Source of the DNA: an uncultured Bacteroides sp.
Lineage (GTDB): Bacteria; Bacteroidota; Bacteroidia; Bacteroidales; Bacteroidaceae
Assembly (NCBI GenBank): GCA_944322275.1
Contig: CALUOV010000009.1
Span: 1 to 34,918 of the forward strand
Direction of reading: 5' to 3'
Length of the DNA: 34,918 bases
Positions within the stretch are counted from its first letter, which is position 1. Every line of letters begins with the position of its first letter. This document shows positions 24,094-32,340 of this stretch, piece after piece. Made by a program: the position numbers and the translations under genes. The notes below the pieces were generated by a model that searched no databases, was not told the DNA's origin, and saw only the letters and a program-made list of their open reading frames with translations.

Positions 24094-26283
24094 ATGTCAA
24101 AGATGCGTTTTTTTGCCTTGCAGGAACTTGCAGGCCGCAAACCTTTGGAAGTAATTCCACCTTCCAACAAACTGTCCGATTATTATGGCAGCCATGTGTT
24201 CGACCGTAAAAAAATGCAGGAATATCTGCCCCGCGAGGCCTATCGCGCCGTGACGGATGCCATCGAGAAAGGCACTCCCATTAATCGCGAAATGGCCGAC
24301 CTGATAGCCGCCGGCATGAAGAACTGGGCGAAGTCATTGGGTGTTACTCACTACACACACTGGTTCCAACCTTTGACGGACGGCACGGCCGAGAAGCACG
24401 ATGGTTTCATCGAATTCGGCGAAAACGGTGATGTCATCGAACGTTTTTCCGGCAAACTGCTCATCCAGCAAGAACCCGACGCATCCAGTTTCCCTAATGG
24501 GGGCATCCGTAATACATTCGAAGCTCGCGGATATACAGCCTGGGATGTCAGTTCACCCGCCTTTGTGGTAGACACCACTCTGTGTATTCCTACCATATTT
24601 ATTGCTTACACCGGTGAAGCTCTGGATTACAAGACCCCGTTGCTTAAAGCCTTGAACGCCGTAGACAAGGCGGCCACGGAAGTTTGCCAATTGTTCGACA
24701 AGAACATCAAGCGTGTGTTTGCCAACTTAGGATGGGAGCAGGAATACTTTCTGGTAGACCTCGCTTTATATAACGCCCGTCCAGACCTTTGCTTGACCGG
24801 ACGCACGCTTATGGGACATTCTTCTGCCAAGGACCAGCAGCTGGAGGACCATTACTTCGGCTCTATTCCGCCGCGCGTGACTGCCTTTATGAAGGAACTT
24901 GAGATAGAATGCCACAAACTGGGCATCCCCGTGAAGACCCGCCATAACGAGGTGGCTCCCAACCAGTTCGAGCTGGCTCCTATCTTCGAAAATGTCAACC
25001 TAGCTAACGATCATAATCAATTGGTGATGGATTTGATGAAACGTATCGCCCGAAAGCATAATTTCACCGTCCTGCTTCATGAGAAACCTTATAATGGTGT
25101 GAATGGAAGCGGCAAACATAACAACTGGTCGCTCTGCACCGATACAGGTATCAATCTCTTCGGCCCAGGAAAAAACCCCAAGACGAACATGTTATTCCTC
25201 ACCTTCCTAGTGAACGTGCTGATGATGGTTTATAAAAACCAGGACTTACTACGTGCTTCCATTGCCAGTGCGGGCAATAGTTACCGTCTAGGAGCCAACG
25301 AAGCACCTCCAGCTATCCTCTCCATTTTCTTGGGACGACAACTTTCCAGTATTTTAGACGATATTGTGCAACAGGCCAACAACAGCCAACTGGACGAAAA
25401 AGAGAAAACCACGCTAAAACTGGGTATCGGCCGTATTCCTGAAATTCTATTAGATACTACCGACCGCAACCGAACCTCACCTTTCGCTTTTACCGGCAAT
25501 CGTTTCGAGTTCCGTGCGGCAGGTTCATCGGCCAACTGTGCAGGAGCCATGATTGCCATCAATGCCGCCATGGCTAATCAGCTGAATGAATTTAAGGCGT
25601 CGGTAGACAAACTGATGGAAGAAGGCATGTCCAAAGAAGAGGCTATCTTCCGCATCCTGAAGGAAACTATCACAGCCTCCGCACCTATCCGCTTTGAAGG
25701 TGACGGCTATTCCGAAGCTTGGAAACAAGAGGCTGCACGCCGCGGACTGACGAACATCTGCCACGTACCCGAAGCCTTAATGCACTATGTAGATAATCAG
25801 TCGAAAGCCGTGCTCATCGGCGAACGTATTTTCAACGAAACTGAACTGAACAGCCGCCTCGAAGTTGAGTTGGAGAAATTCACAATGAAGGTGCAGATAG
25901 AAAGCCGTGTATTGGGTGACCTCGCCATCAACCACATCGTCCCAACAGCCGTCAGCTACCAAAACCGTCTGCTGGAAAATCTGCGTGGCCTGCGCGAAAC
26001 CTTTACGCCCGAAGAATATGACGAACTCAGTGCAGACCGCAAAGAGCTCATCCGTGAAATATCCCATCGAGTTACCGCCATCAAAATGCAGGTGCGCCAG
26101 ATGACCGAAGCCCGTAAGGCAGCCAACCACATGGACAATTACAAGGACCGTGCCTTTGCTTACGAAGAAACCGTACGCCCCTATCTGGCAAGTATCCGTG
26201 ACCACATCGACCACCTCGAAATGGAAGTGGACGATGAGATATGGCCCTTGCCTAAATACCGCGAACTGCTATTCACAAAATAA
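24094..26283 (+). CDS. glnN: Glutamine synthetase type III
   Basis: A 729-residue GSIII enzyme that joins ammonia to glutamate with ATP in the cytoplasm. The length and the start (RFFALQELAGRKPLEV..., FGSHVFDRKKMQEYLP-like) are typical of type III rather than the 470-residue type I. Active-site segments are EVAPNQFELAPIFENVNLANDHNQ, LHEKPYNGVNGSGKHNNWSL and DRNRTSPFAFTGNRFEFRAAGSSAN. The C-terminal 250 residues are the helical extension characteristic of GSIII. It is transcribed alone from a near-consensus promoter and is followed by an inverted repeat and a Crp/Fnr-type regulator gene. No glutamate synthase or ammonium transporter gene is adjacent in this window. Confidence 0.97.
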   Translation: MSKMRFFALQELAGRKPLEVIPPSNKLSDYYGSHVFDRKKMQEYLPREAYRAVTDAIEKGTPINREMADLIAAGMKNWAKSLGVTHYTHWFQPLTDGTAEKHDGFIEFGENGDVIERFSGKLLIQQEPDASSFPNGGIRNTFEARGYTAWDVSSPAFVVDTTLCIPTIFIAYTGEALDYKTPLLKALNAVDKAATEVCQLFDKNIKRVFANLGWEQEYFLVDLALYNARPDLCLTGRTLMGHSSAKDQQLEDHYFGSIPPRVTAFMKELEIECHKLGIPVKTRHNEVAPNQFELAPIFENVNLANDHNQLVMDLMKRIARKHNFTVLLHEKPYNGVNGSGKHNNWSLCTDTGINLFGPGKNPKTNMLFLTFLVNVLMMVYKNQDLLRASIASAGNSYRLGANEAPPAILSIFLGRQLSSILDDIVQQANNSQLDEKEKTTLKLGIGRIPEILLDTTDRNRTSPFAFTGNRFEFRAAGSSANCAGAMIAINAAMANQLNEFKASVDKLMEEGMSKEEAIFRILKETITASAPIRFEGDGYSEAWKQEAARRGLTNICHVPEALMHYVDNQSKAVLIGERIFNETELNSRLEVELEKFTMKVQIESRVLGDLAINHIVPTAVSYQNRLLENLRGLRETFTPEEYDELSADRKELIREISHRVTAIKMQVRQMTEARKAANHMDNYKDRAFAYEETVRPYLASIRDHIDHLEMEVDDEIWPLPKYRELLFTK

Positions 26284-26288
26284 ACGGA

Positions 26289-26361
26289 AACACAAAGACA
26301 CAAAGACAACATCTCTGAAAATCAATAAAATGAAAGCTCTGTGTCTTTGTGTCTATTTGTT
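26289..26361. repeat. Inverted repeat of ACACAAAGACACAAAGAC type
   Basis: AACACAAAGACACAAAGACA (26289-26308) is nearly the reverse complement of TGTCTTTGTGTCTATTTGTT (26342-26361), with three mismatches and a 33-base centre. It lies just after the glnN stop. The sequence is low complexity and in style resembles the element at 1017-1181. It could act as a weak terminator or be a dispersed intergenic repeat. Confidence 0.6.
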
Positions 26362-26442
26362 CTGATCTTCTTATCACGCTTTCAAATGCTAAAAAAACTG
26401 CACATTTCTGACACACTTGCGTAATATCTCATTTTTTTTTGC

Positions 26443-26450
26443 TACTTTTG
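26443..26450 (+). promoter_or_regulatory. -7 element for the Crp/Fnr-type regulator
   Basis: TACTTTTG, an exact TAnnTTTG match, 29 bases before the ATG; predicted start near 26454. No good -33 box at 19-21 bases. Confidence 0.45.
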
Positions 26451-26478
26451 TGCTATATAACACAGTTTTGCAGCAGTT

Positions 26479-27180
26479 ATGGTAAAAATTAACTTGTCAG
26501 AAATCAAAGTTCCAGAGCTAATAGCCGACATGTGGTCTCCATTGACCGATGAACAACGGAAGTATCTTTCGCAACATTTCACTCTCCAGAACTACAAAAA
26601 AAACGAAGTGATACATTGTGAAGGCGAAACCCCCACTCATCTCATGTGTTTGCTCTATGGCAAGGTAAAAATCTACAAAGACGGTGTAGGAGGCAGAAGC
26701 CAAATTATCCGCATGATAAAACCAGTCGAATACTTTGGCTACCGAGCCTACTTTTCCGGCGATGATTACAATACTGCTGCTGCTGCTTTCGAACCTTCCA
26801 TCATTTGCCTGATTTCACTGGAAGTAATCACCAATCTTATTTCACAAAATAACGGCCTGGCCATGTTCTTCATCCGACAATTATCCAAAGACCTGGGCGT
26901 GGCCGATGAGCGTACCGTCAACTTGACCCAAAAACATATCCGCGGCCGTCTGGCGGAATCCTTGCTCTTCCTGAAAGAAAATTATGGACTGGAAGAAGAT
27001 GGCTCCACGCTCAGCATCTACCTATCACGTGAGGATCTTGCCAATCTGTCCAACATGACTACCTCCAACGCCATCCGTACCCTTTCGCAATTTGCCACCG
27101 AAAAACTGATAGCCATTGACGGACGTAAAATCAAGCTGATGGATGAAGAAAAACTGAAAAAAATAAGTAAAATCGGATAA
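26479..27180 (+). CDS. Crp/Fnr family transcriptional regulator
   Basis: A 233-residue regulator with an N-terminal cyclic-nucleotide-binding-like domain (about 20-140; YKKNEVIHCEGETPTHLMCLLYGKVKIYKDG and RMIKPVEYFGYRAYFSGDDYNTAA), a dimerisation helix, and a C-terminal winged helix (REDLANLSNMTTSNAIRTLSQFATEKLIAIDGRKIKL, about 175-220). There is no N-terminal cysteine cluster, so it is not an Fnr-type iron-sulfur oxygen sensor. The ligand pocket does not clearly match the cAMP-binding residues of Crp, so the effector is unknown. The neighbouring glnN gene and the intergenic promoter suggest separate transcription, but it may regulate nearby genes. It ends at a branched hairpin. Confidence 0.9.
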   Translation: MVKINLSEIKVPELIADMWSPLTDEQRKYLSQHFTLQNYKKNEVIHCEGETPTHLMCLLYGKVKIYKDGVGGRSQIIRMIKPVEYFGYRAYFSGDDYNTAAAAFEPSIICLISLEVITNLISQNNGLAMFFIRQLSKDLGVADERTVNLTQKHIRGRLAESLLFLKENYGLEEDGSTLSIYLSREDLANLSNMTTSNAIRTLSQFATEKLIAIDGRKIKLMDEEKLKKISKIG

Positions 27181-27243
27181 GCCCAATATCAGCCTTTCAA
27201 GTTGTTGTTGGTTGCTTGCTCAAGCATTATAAGATACTTGGGC
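27181..27243 (+). terminator. Branched hairpin at the 3' end of the Crp/Fnr gene
   Basis: GCCCAATATC (27181-27190) pairs with GATACTTGGGC (27233-27243) with one bulged base, and an inner hairpin GCTTG-CT-CAAGC lies at 27214-27225. Only a short TTT and an AT-rich run follow, so it is a weak terminator or a 3' stability structure. Confidence 0.45.
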
Positions 27244-27281
27244 TTTAAAAATTAAAACAAAATTTATTTTTCTCTATTTAC

Positions 27282-27358
27282 AAAAAAAGTTCCGGTGATC
27301 TTCACAGACCGCCGGAGCAAACACCACATGTATAAATACAACTAAAATGTTTAACGTG
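27282..27358 (-). ncRNA. Candidate small RNA, about 75 nt
   Basis: A consensus promoter (27362-27394, minus) predicts a start near 27358. Transcription would run left into a hairpin CCGG-C-GGTC / GATC-A-CCGG (27315-27307 with 27300-27292; one C.A mismatch; loop UGUGAA) followed by seven U (27288-27282). That defines a transcript of about 75 nt with no open frame. The hairpin and the TATACAT-rich stretch before it are repeated at 27397-27440, after the DUF1015 gene. It could instead be only a second terminator for that gene. No family was recognised. Confidence 0.5.
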
Positions 27359-27361
27359 AAG

Positions 27362-27394
27362 CAAAGATACAACTTTCTTTTCATTTTTTGCAAA
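27362..27394 (-). promoter_or_regulatory. Consensus promoter for the candidate small RNA
   Basis: On the minus strand: TTTG at 27394-27391, a 21-base spacer, TATCTTTG at 27369-27362. It lies in the gap after the DUF1015 gene and points to no protein gene. Its -33 box coincides with the U-run of the terminator copy at 27392-27420. Confidence 0.55.
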
Positions 27395-27420
27395 AATCCA
27401 GTGATCTTCACAGACCACCG
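27392..27420 (-). terminator. Intrinsic terminator of the serC-serA-DUF1015 operon
   Basis: On the minus strand CGGTGGTC (27420-27413) pairs with GATCACTG (27406-27399), eight pairs with two G-U, loop UGUGAA, then A and five U (27396-27392). It begins 33 bases after the DUF1015 stop. The second half of a tandem pair with the hairpin at 27292-27315. Confidence 0.7.
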
Positions 27421-27453
27421 CATCCACAAGTTACAATGTATAAAAATGAAGTG

Positions 27454-28701
27454 TTAATCCAGTTTGTGGATAACCAGACCCGAGCGGAGTTTCGGCTCGA
27501 ACCAAGTCGTTTTGGGTGGCATGATGTTGCCCGTATCCGCTATGTCCATCAGCTGTTTCATGCTGACAGGATAAAGCGCCAAGGCCATCTGCATCTCGCC
27601 GCTGTCCACCCGGCGTTTCAGCTCGCCCAGGCCGCGGATGCCGCCCACAAAGTCAATGCGCTTGTCCGAACGGAGGTCTTTGATGCCAAGTATCTCGTCC
27701 AAAATCAGGTTGGAGGAGATCGTTACGTCAAGCACACCGATAGGGTCATTATCATCATACGTACCGGGCTTGGCGGTGAGGCTATACCAACGGCCGTCCA
27801 AGTAGAGGGAGAAATTGTGCAAAGCGGCAGGTTTGTATATCTCCGTGCCTTTGTCCTCCACGTCAAAATGACGGCTTACTGCTTCTAGGAACTGTGCCGG
27901 TGTAAGGCCATTAAGGTCTTTCACCACCCGGTTATAATCAATGATGGTCAGTTGGTTGGCAGGGAAACACACCGCCATGAAGTAATTATATTCCTCATCA
28001 CCCCGATGGTTGGGGTTCTGCTTAGCCTTCTCCGCACCGACCAAAGCCGCAGCCGCACTCCGATGGTGTCCGTCGGCAATGTAGAGGGCGGGCATCTTAC
28101 TAAACTCACGAGTAATCAGAGCGATGTCTTCCGGCTGATCGATTACCCAGAACGTATGGCCGAATCCATCACCGGGAGCAATAAAATCATACACAGGCGG
28201 CTGAGCCGTATAGCGGGCTATCAAGGCATCGAGCGTCTTGTTGTCCGGATAAGCGAAGAACACCGGCTCGATGTTGGCATTGCACACGCGGACATGCTTC
28301 ATGCGGTCTTCCTCCTTGTCGCGGCGGGTCAACTCGTGTTTCTTGATGACTCCATTCATGTAGTCGGGCACGTAGGCGCCCACCACCAGTCCGTATTGCG
28401 TCTTGCCGTTCATGGTCTGGGCGTAGATGTAATAGCACTCTTCCTTGTCCTGCACCAGCCAGCCTTTGTCCTGAAACTTCTGAAAATTCTCGGCGGCTTT
28501 CTGATACACGCGCGGGTCGTGCTCATCCGTCCCTACAGGAAAGTCTATCTCCGGCTTGATGATGTGGTAGAGTGACATTTCGTTGCCCTCCGCTTCGGCA
28601 CGAGCCTCCTCGGAGTTGAGCACATCATACGGACGTGAAACGACTTTCTCCACCAAGTCTTGTGGCGGACGCAAGCCTCTGAAAGGTTTAATTGTTGCCA
28701 T
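27454..28701 (-). CDS. DUF1015 family protein
   Basis: A 415-residue cytoplasmic protein of the DUF1015 family, whose reaction is unknown. Family segments are IKPFRGLRPPQDLVEKVVSRPYDVLNSEEAR at the start, PVYDFIAPGDGFGHTFWVI, the conserved ADGHHRSAAAAL motif with its His-His pair, and a C-terminal GVLDVTISSNLILDEILGI...IDFVGGIRGLGEL. The third gene of an operon with serC and serA, starting 10 bases after serA. That placement is repeated in relatives, as far as I recall, and suggests a role linked to serine or to its phosphorylated precursors. It ends at a hairpin terminator. No signal peptide or membrane segment. Confidence 0.9.
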   Translation of the reverse strand: MATIKPFRGLRPPQDLVEKVVSRPYDVLNSEEARAEAEGNEMSLYHIIKPEIDFPVGTDEHDPRVYQKAAENFQKFQDKGWLVQDKEECYYIYAQTMNGKTQYGLVVGAYVPDYMNGVIKKHELTRRDKEEDRMKHVRVCNANIEPVFFAYPDNKTLDALIARYTAQPPVYDFIAPGDGFGHTFWVIDQPEDIALITREFSKMPALYIADGHHRSAAAALVGAEKAKQNPNHRGDEEYNYFMAVCFPANQLTIIDYNRVVKDLNGLTPAQFLEAVSRHFDVEDKGTEIYKPAALHNFSLYLDGRWYSLTAKPGTYDDNDPIGVLDVTISSNLILDEILGIKDLRSDKRIDFVGGIRGLGELKRRVDSGEMQMALALYPVSMKQLMDIADTGNIMPPKTTWFEPKLRSGLVIHKLD

Positions 28702-28711
28702 TTCTTAGAAA

Positions 28712-29635
28712 TTATTTCTTATTAACGCGGAATTTCTCGCAACCGTCTTTCAGGAATCCTACAATCTGCTTGGCGGCGGCTATGCCTGCATTGATGTTGG
28801 CCTCGGCAGTCTGGGCGCCCATTTTCTTCGGCGTAGAGAAATATCGGCCGGGGAATTTGGCGGCGAACGTCTCGTTGGCGGCGGGCATGATATCCGTCAT
28901 ATACTTCAAGTCCGTACGCTCGTCCATCAGTTCGATCAGTTCCGTTTCGTTGATGACTTCCTTACGGGCCGTGTTCACCAGCAATCCGCCCTTCGGCATG
29001 CGGGACACCAACGCACAACCGATGGAATTCTTCGTTTCAGCCGTAGCGGGAATATGGAGCGAAACGACATCGCACGCAGCGTATAGCTCCTCGGCACTGT
29101 CCACAGCTTTTACACCGTCAGCCTCGATAACGTCCTTTGGACAGAAGGCATCGTAGGCATAGATGTCCATGCCGAAACCTTTGGCAATGCGGGCTACATT
29201 ACGGCCCACGTTACCATAGGCATGAATACCCAGCTTCTTGCCCTTCAGTTCAGTACCCGACGTACCGTTGTACATATTGCGCACGGCCATCACCATCAGT
29301 CCGAAAGCCAGTTCGGCTACGGCATTGGAGTTCTGTCCCGGCGTATTCATCACACATACACCGTGGGCGGTGGCGGCTTCGAGGTCTACATTGTCATAAC
29401 CGGCACCGGCACGTACCACAATCTTCAGTTGCTTGGCGGCATCGAGCACTTCAGCGTCTATCACATCGCTACGGATGATGATAGCGTCAGCATCGGCCAC
29501 CGCTTCCAGCAGTTTGGCTTTCTCGCCATATTTTTCCAGCAAGGCAAGCTCATACCCTGCCGCTTCTATCTCTTTGCGAATGCCGTCCACCGCCACTTTG
29601 GCAAACGGCTTATCGGTTGCTACTAATACTTTCAT
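28712..29635 (-). CDS. serA: D-3-phosphoglycerate dehydrogenase, short form
   Basis: NAD-dependent oxidation of 3-phosphoglycerate, the first step of serine synthesis. It has 307 residues: substrate- and NAD-binding domains only, without the C-terminal ACT domain, so no classical serine feedback site. Family segments are VRAGAGYDNVDLEAATAHGVCVMNTPGQNSNAVAELA (74-110), GIHAYGNVGRNVARIAKGFGM (136-156) and NTARKEVINE with R224. Two differences from the textbook enzyme: the first glycine of GxGxxG is alanine (A139), and the catalytic His of TPH-x-G is absent, the aligned segment being TPKKMGAQT with K270/K271. It lies 12 bases after serC and 10 before DUF1015, which supports the assignment. Confidence 0.92.
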   Translation of the reverse strand: MKVLVATDKPFAKVAVDGIRKEIEAAGYELALLEKYGEKAKLLEAVADADAIIIRSDVIDAEVLDAAKQLKIVVRAGAGYDNVDLEAATAHGVCVMNTPGQNSNAVAELAFGLMVMAVRNMYNGTSGTELKGKKLGIHAYGNVGRNVARIAKGFGMDIYAYDAFCPKDVIEADGVKAVDSAEELYAACDVVSLHIPATAETKNSIGCALVSRMPKGGLLVNTARKEVINETELIELMDERTDLKYMTDIMPAANETFAAKFPGRYFSTPKKMGAQTAEANINAGIAAAKQIVGFLKDGCEKFRVNKK

Positions 29636-29647
29636 AGGTTTTTCTGA

Positions 29648-30718
29648 TTAATGAAGTCTCTCAAACTCTTGCATGCAATCTATCAACGCCTTCACGCTCT
29701 CTACAGGCAGGGCGTTGTAGCACGAAGCACGGAATCCGCCTACCGAGCGGTGTCCCTTGATGCCTACCATGCCGCGCTCGGTGGCAAAGGCGAGGAAGTC
29801 GGCCTCCAGCTCCTTATATTCGGGAGCCATGACGAAGCAGATGTTCATGCGCGAGCGGTCTTCCTTCTCCGTTACGGTGCCCACGAAAAGTTTGTTGCGG
29901 TCTATCTCGGAGTAGAGCATGTCGGCACGCTCGATGGCGCGGCGCTCCATTTCCGTCACACCACCTTGGGCCTTAATCCAGCGCAGCGTCTGCAGGGCGG
30001 CATAGATGGGCACAACGGGAGGCGTGTTGAACATCGAGCCGCCGTCAATATGCGTCTGATAATTCAACATGGTCGGGATGTAGCGCGACACCTTACCTAC
30101 GGCATCGTTCTTCACAATGACGAAGGTAACGCCGGCGGGAGCCAGGTTCTTCTGCGCACCGCCATATATACATATATATTTAGATACATCCACGGGACGT
30201 GAGAAGATGTCGGACGACATATCGCCCACCAAAGGCACATTCACATCGGGATCCGTACGCAATTCGGTGCCGAAGATGGTGTTGTTGGTCGTGATGTGCA
30301 GATAGTCCGCATCCTCGGGAACGGTGTAATTCTTCGGGATAAACGAATAGTTGGCATCAGCGGAGGAAGCCACCTCTACAACTTCGCCAAAGCCCTTAGC
30401 CTCCTTCATGGCTTTCTTGGCCCACGTTCCGGTATTGAGGTAAGCGGCTTTCTTTTCGAGGAAATTATAGGGAACCATACAGAACTCCAAGCTGGCGCCA
30501 CCCCCCAGGAACAAGACCGAATATCCATCGGGGATATTGAGCAATTCCTTGAACAAAGCCACGGCTTCGTCCACCACGGGTTTGAAGTCTTTGGCACGAT
30601 GGCTTATTTCCATCAGAGACAAGCCTGAACCATTAAAATCGAGAATGGCCTTCGCTGTATTTTCAATCACTTCGCGAGGAAGAATAGAAGGTCCTGCATT
30701 GAAATTGTGCTTTTTCAT
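29648..30718 (-). CDS. serC: Phosphoserine aminotransferase
   Basis: PLP enzyme converting 3-phosphohydroxypyruvate and glutamate to phosphoserine; also used in vitamin B6 synthesis. It has 356 residues, the normal length. The start [23 protein letters not shown] (71-79), [17 protein letters not shown] (165-181) and the PLP lysine K190 in [11 protein letters not shown] are diagnostic. I chose the ATG at 30718; an upstream in-frame ATG at 30799 would add 27 residues unlike the family. It is the first gene of the serC-serA-DUF1015 operon. No exact promoter match lies in the 281 bases upstream, although CGAAAATA (30768 region) on the plus strand is one base from the -7 pattern. Confidence 0.96.
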   Translation of the reverse strand: MKKHNFNAGPSILPREVIENTAKAILDFNGSGLSLMEISHRAKDFKPVVDEAVALFKELLNIPDGYSVLFLGGGASLEFCMVPYNFLEKKAAYLNTGTWAKKAMKEAKGFGEVVEVASSADANYSFIPKNYTVPEDADYLHITTNNTIFGTELRTDPDVNVPLVGDMSSDIFSRPVDVSKYICIYGGAQKNLAPAGVTFVIVKNDAVGKVSRYIPTMLNYQTHIDGGSMFNTPPVVPIYAALQTLRWIKAQGGVTEMERRAIERADMLYSEIDRNKLFVGTVTEKEDRSRMNICFVMAPEYKELEADFLAFATERGMVGIKGHRSVGGFRASCYNALPVESVKALIDCMQEFERLH

Positions 30719-30999
30719 TTGTAAATATGTTTTCGTTAGACAATGAATTGTTTTCATCTTTAGACAAGGCGAAAATAATGATTTATTTCCGTAAATCAAA
30801 TCTTTTGCTACAAAATTTCCATTTTCCGCTTCAAACGCTTACCATTTTTTGGTCTTACACTCGGAAAATCCGCTATTTTGTAATGTAGACTTGGCAAACA
30901 AACTAAAAAACGCTATCAAAATGAAAGTATTCACCCGATAGAGCAACGCATTGCAGCCTAAAACAGCAGACAAAATGAAAGGCATCCTCCGTCCAAGAT

Positions 31000-32313
31000 T
31001 CATTTAGCCTCCTCAATCAACGTCTTAAGCCCTTTTATCTTCTCGCCTTGAACCAAGGATAAAAGTTGTCGAACTTTACCACGCTTCACGGCCACGAAAA
31101 CGTTGTGTTCCTTTACATCAATCCGGCCGATGTCCTCGCCCGACAGTCCGCCTTTCTTGCACAGAAAGCCCACAATGTCTACCTTGTTCAGCTTGTCTTT
31201 CTTACCTTTTCCTATATAGAGAGTCACCCAACGGGGTTTCATGGGTCCGGGTGTTTCCTCCGGCAACAGAAATTCGGGCGTGTCCGCAGGCAGGTAGTCG
31301 GGAAGCAGTTCTTCGGGATGAAGTATCAGATACGAGGTGCCCGAAGCGTTCCATCGGGCGGTACGTCCGTTGCGATGGATGAAAGCCTCTTCGTTCAAGG
31401 GCAGATGGTAGTGCACCACGTGGTCAACGCCCGGTATGTCCAGTCCGCGCGAAGCTAGATCGGTACACACCAGCACAGGGCAACTCCCGTTGCGGAATTT
31501 ATACAAAGCCCGTTCCCTGTCCTGCTGCTCCATGCCCCCGTGGAAAGCGTCGCAAGGAAACTTGTGGGATTTCAGATAATCCGCCACCCGCTCCACACTT
31601 TCCCGATAGTTGACAAACACCAGCGTACTGCCTTCGCCCGACACGCAAAGCAGGCGATAGAGCGTATCGAGTTTATCTTTCTCCGGCGAGTGAACCACAC
31701 GCAAATCCAGCCGCTCCGATAAATCTCCTTCACCTAAAAAATCGAGTTTCTTCAAGTGCTCCATCTCAACGAACGTAGGCATTTCCTCTATATCCGTTGC
31801 GGAAAGGAGAACCCGACGGGACAAAGCGGGCAACTCCGCAAGTACTTGCGCCATCTCTTCCTGAAAGCCAAACTCCAGGCACTTGTCGAATTCATCAATG
31901 ACCAGCGTATGGATGTCTCTCACGTCAAAGTTTTCCTTCCGCAGATGGTCGTTCATGCGTCCGGGCGTGCCGACAATGACTTGTGGCTTCAAGCTGTGCA
32001 TCGTCCGGTGCTCGTCCATGGCCGGACGTCCGCCATAGCAACTCATCACACGCAAGGGCGTATTCATGGCTTTGAACACGCCTTCTATCTGCAACGCCAA
32101 CTCGCGCGAAGGCACCAGCACCACAGCTTGCGGCACATCCACATCCGGCGAAAGACTCTGTACCAACGGCAGGAGGAAAGCCAATGTCTTCCCCGAACCG
32201 GTGGGCGAAAGCACCACCAGATTCTTATTCTCGGCATATGCCTTCCCTACGCCTTCCTGCATGGGGTTGAGCCGCTCTATTTTCAAGTTTGCCAATATGT
32301 CGGTCGTATTCAT
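31000..32313 (-). CDS. DEAD-box RNA helicase, DbpA-like
   Basis: A 437-residue ATP-dependent RNA helicase. Motif I is SPTGSGKT (36-43), Ia VLVPSRELALQ, Ib GTPGR, motif II DEFD (140-143) in place of DEAD, motif III SAT (171-173), motif VI HRNGRTAR. The C-terminal 75 residues (WVTLYIGKGKKDKLNKVDIVGFLCKKGGLSGEDIGRIDV read in part) form the RNA-binding domain of DbpA, which in E. coli recognises a 23S rRNA hairpin, so a role in large-subunit ribosome assembly is likely. I chose the ATG at 32313, since the nine residues before it do not fit. It follows the HpaII-family gene by 27 bases and is probably cotranscribed with it. Confidence 0.9.
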   Translation of the reverse strand: MNTTDILANLKIERLNPMQEGVGKAYAENKNLVVLSPTGSGKTLAFLLPLVQSLSPDVDVPQAVVLVPSRELALQIEGVFKAMNTPLRVMSCYGGRPAMDEHRTMHSLKPQVIVGTPGRMNDHLRKENFDVRDIHTLVIDEFDKCLEFGFQEEMAQVLAELPALSRRVLLSATDIEEMPTFVEMEHLKKLDFLGEGDLSERLDLRVVHSPEKDKLDTLYRLLCVSGEGSTLVFVNYRESVERVADYLKSHKFPCDAFHGGMEQQDRERALYKFRNGSCPVLVCTDLASRGLDIPGVDHVVHYHLPLNEEAFIHRNGRTARWNASGTSYLILHPEELLPDYLPADTPEFLLPEETPGPMKPRWVTLYIGKGKKDKLNKVDIVGFLCKKGGLSGEDIGRIDVKEHNVFVAVKRGKVRQLLSLVQGEKIKGLKTLIEEAK

Positions 32314-32340
32314 AAAAATTGCTTTTCCTAAAAAAATCAT

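Noticed and set aside
2679-30718. Possible glycine or serine-related riboswitches before glyA or serC
   Set aside because: The leaders are short or unstructured by eye and I recognised no conserved riboswitch core.
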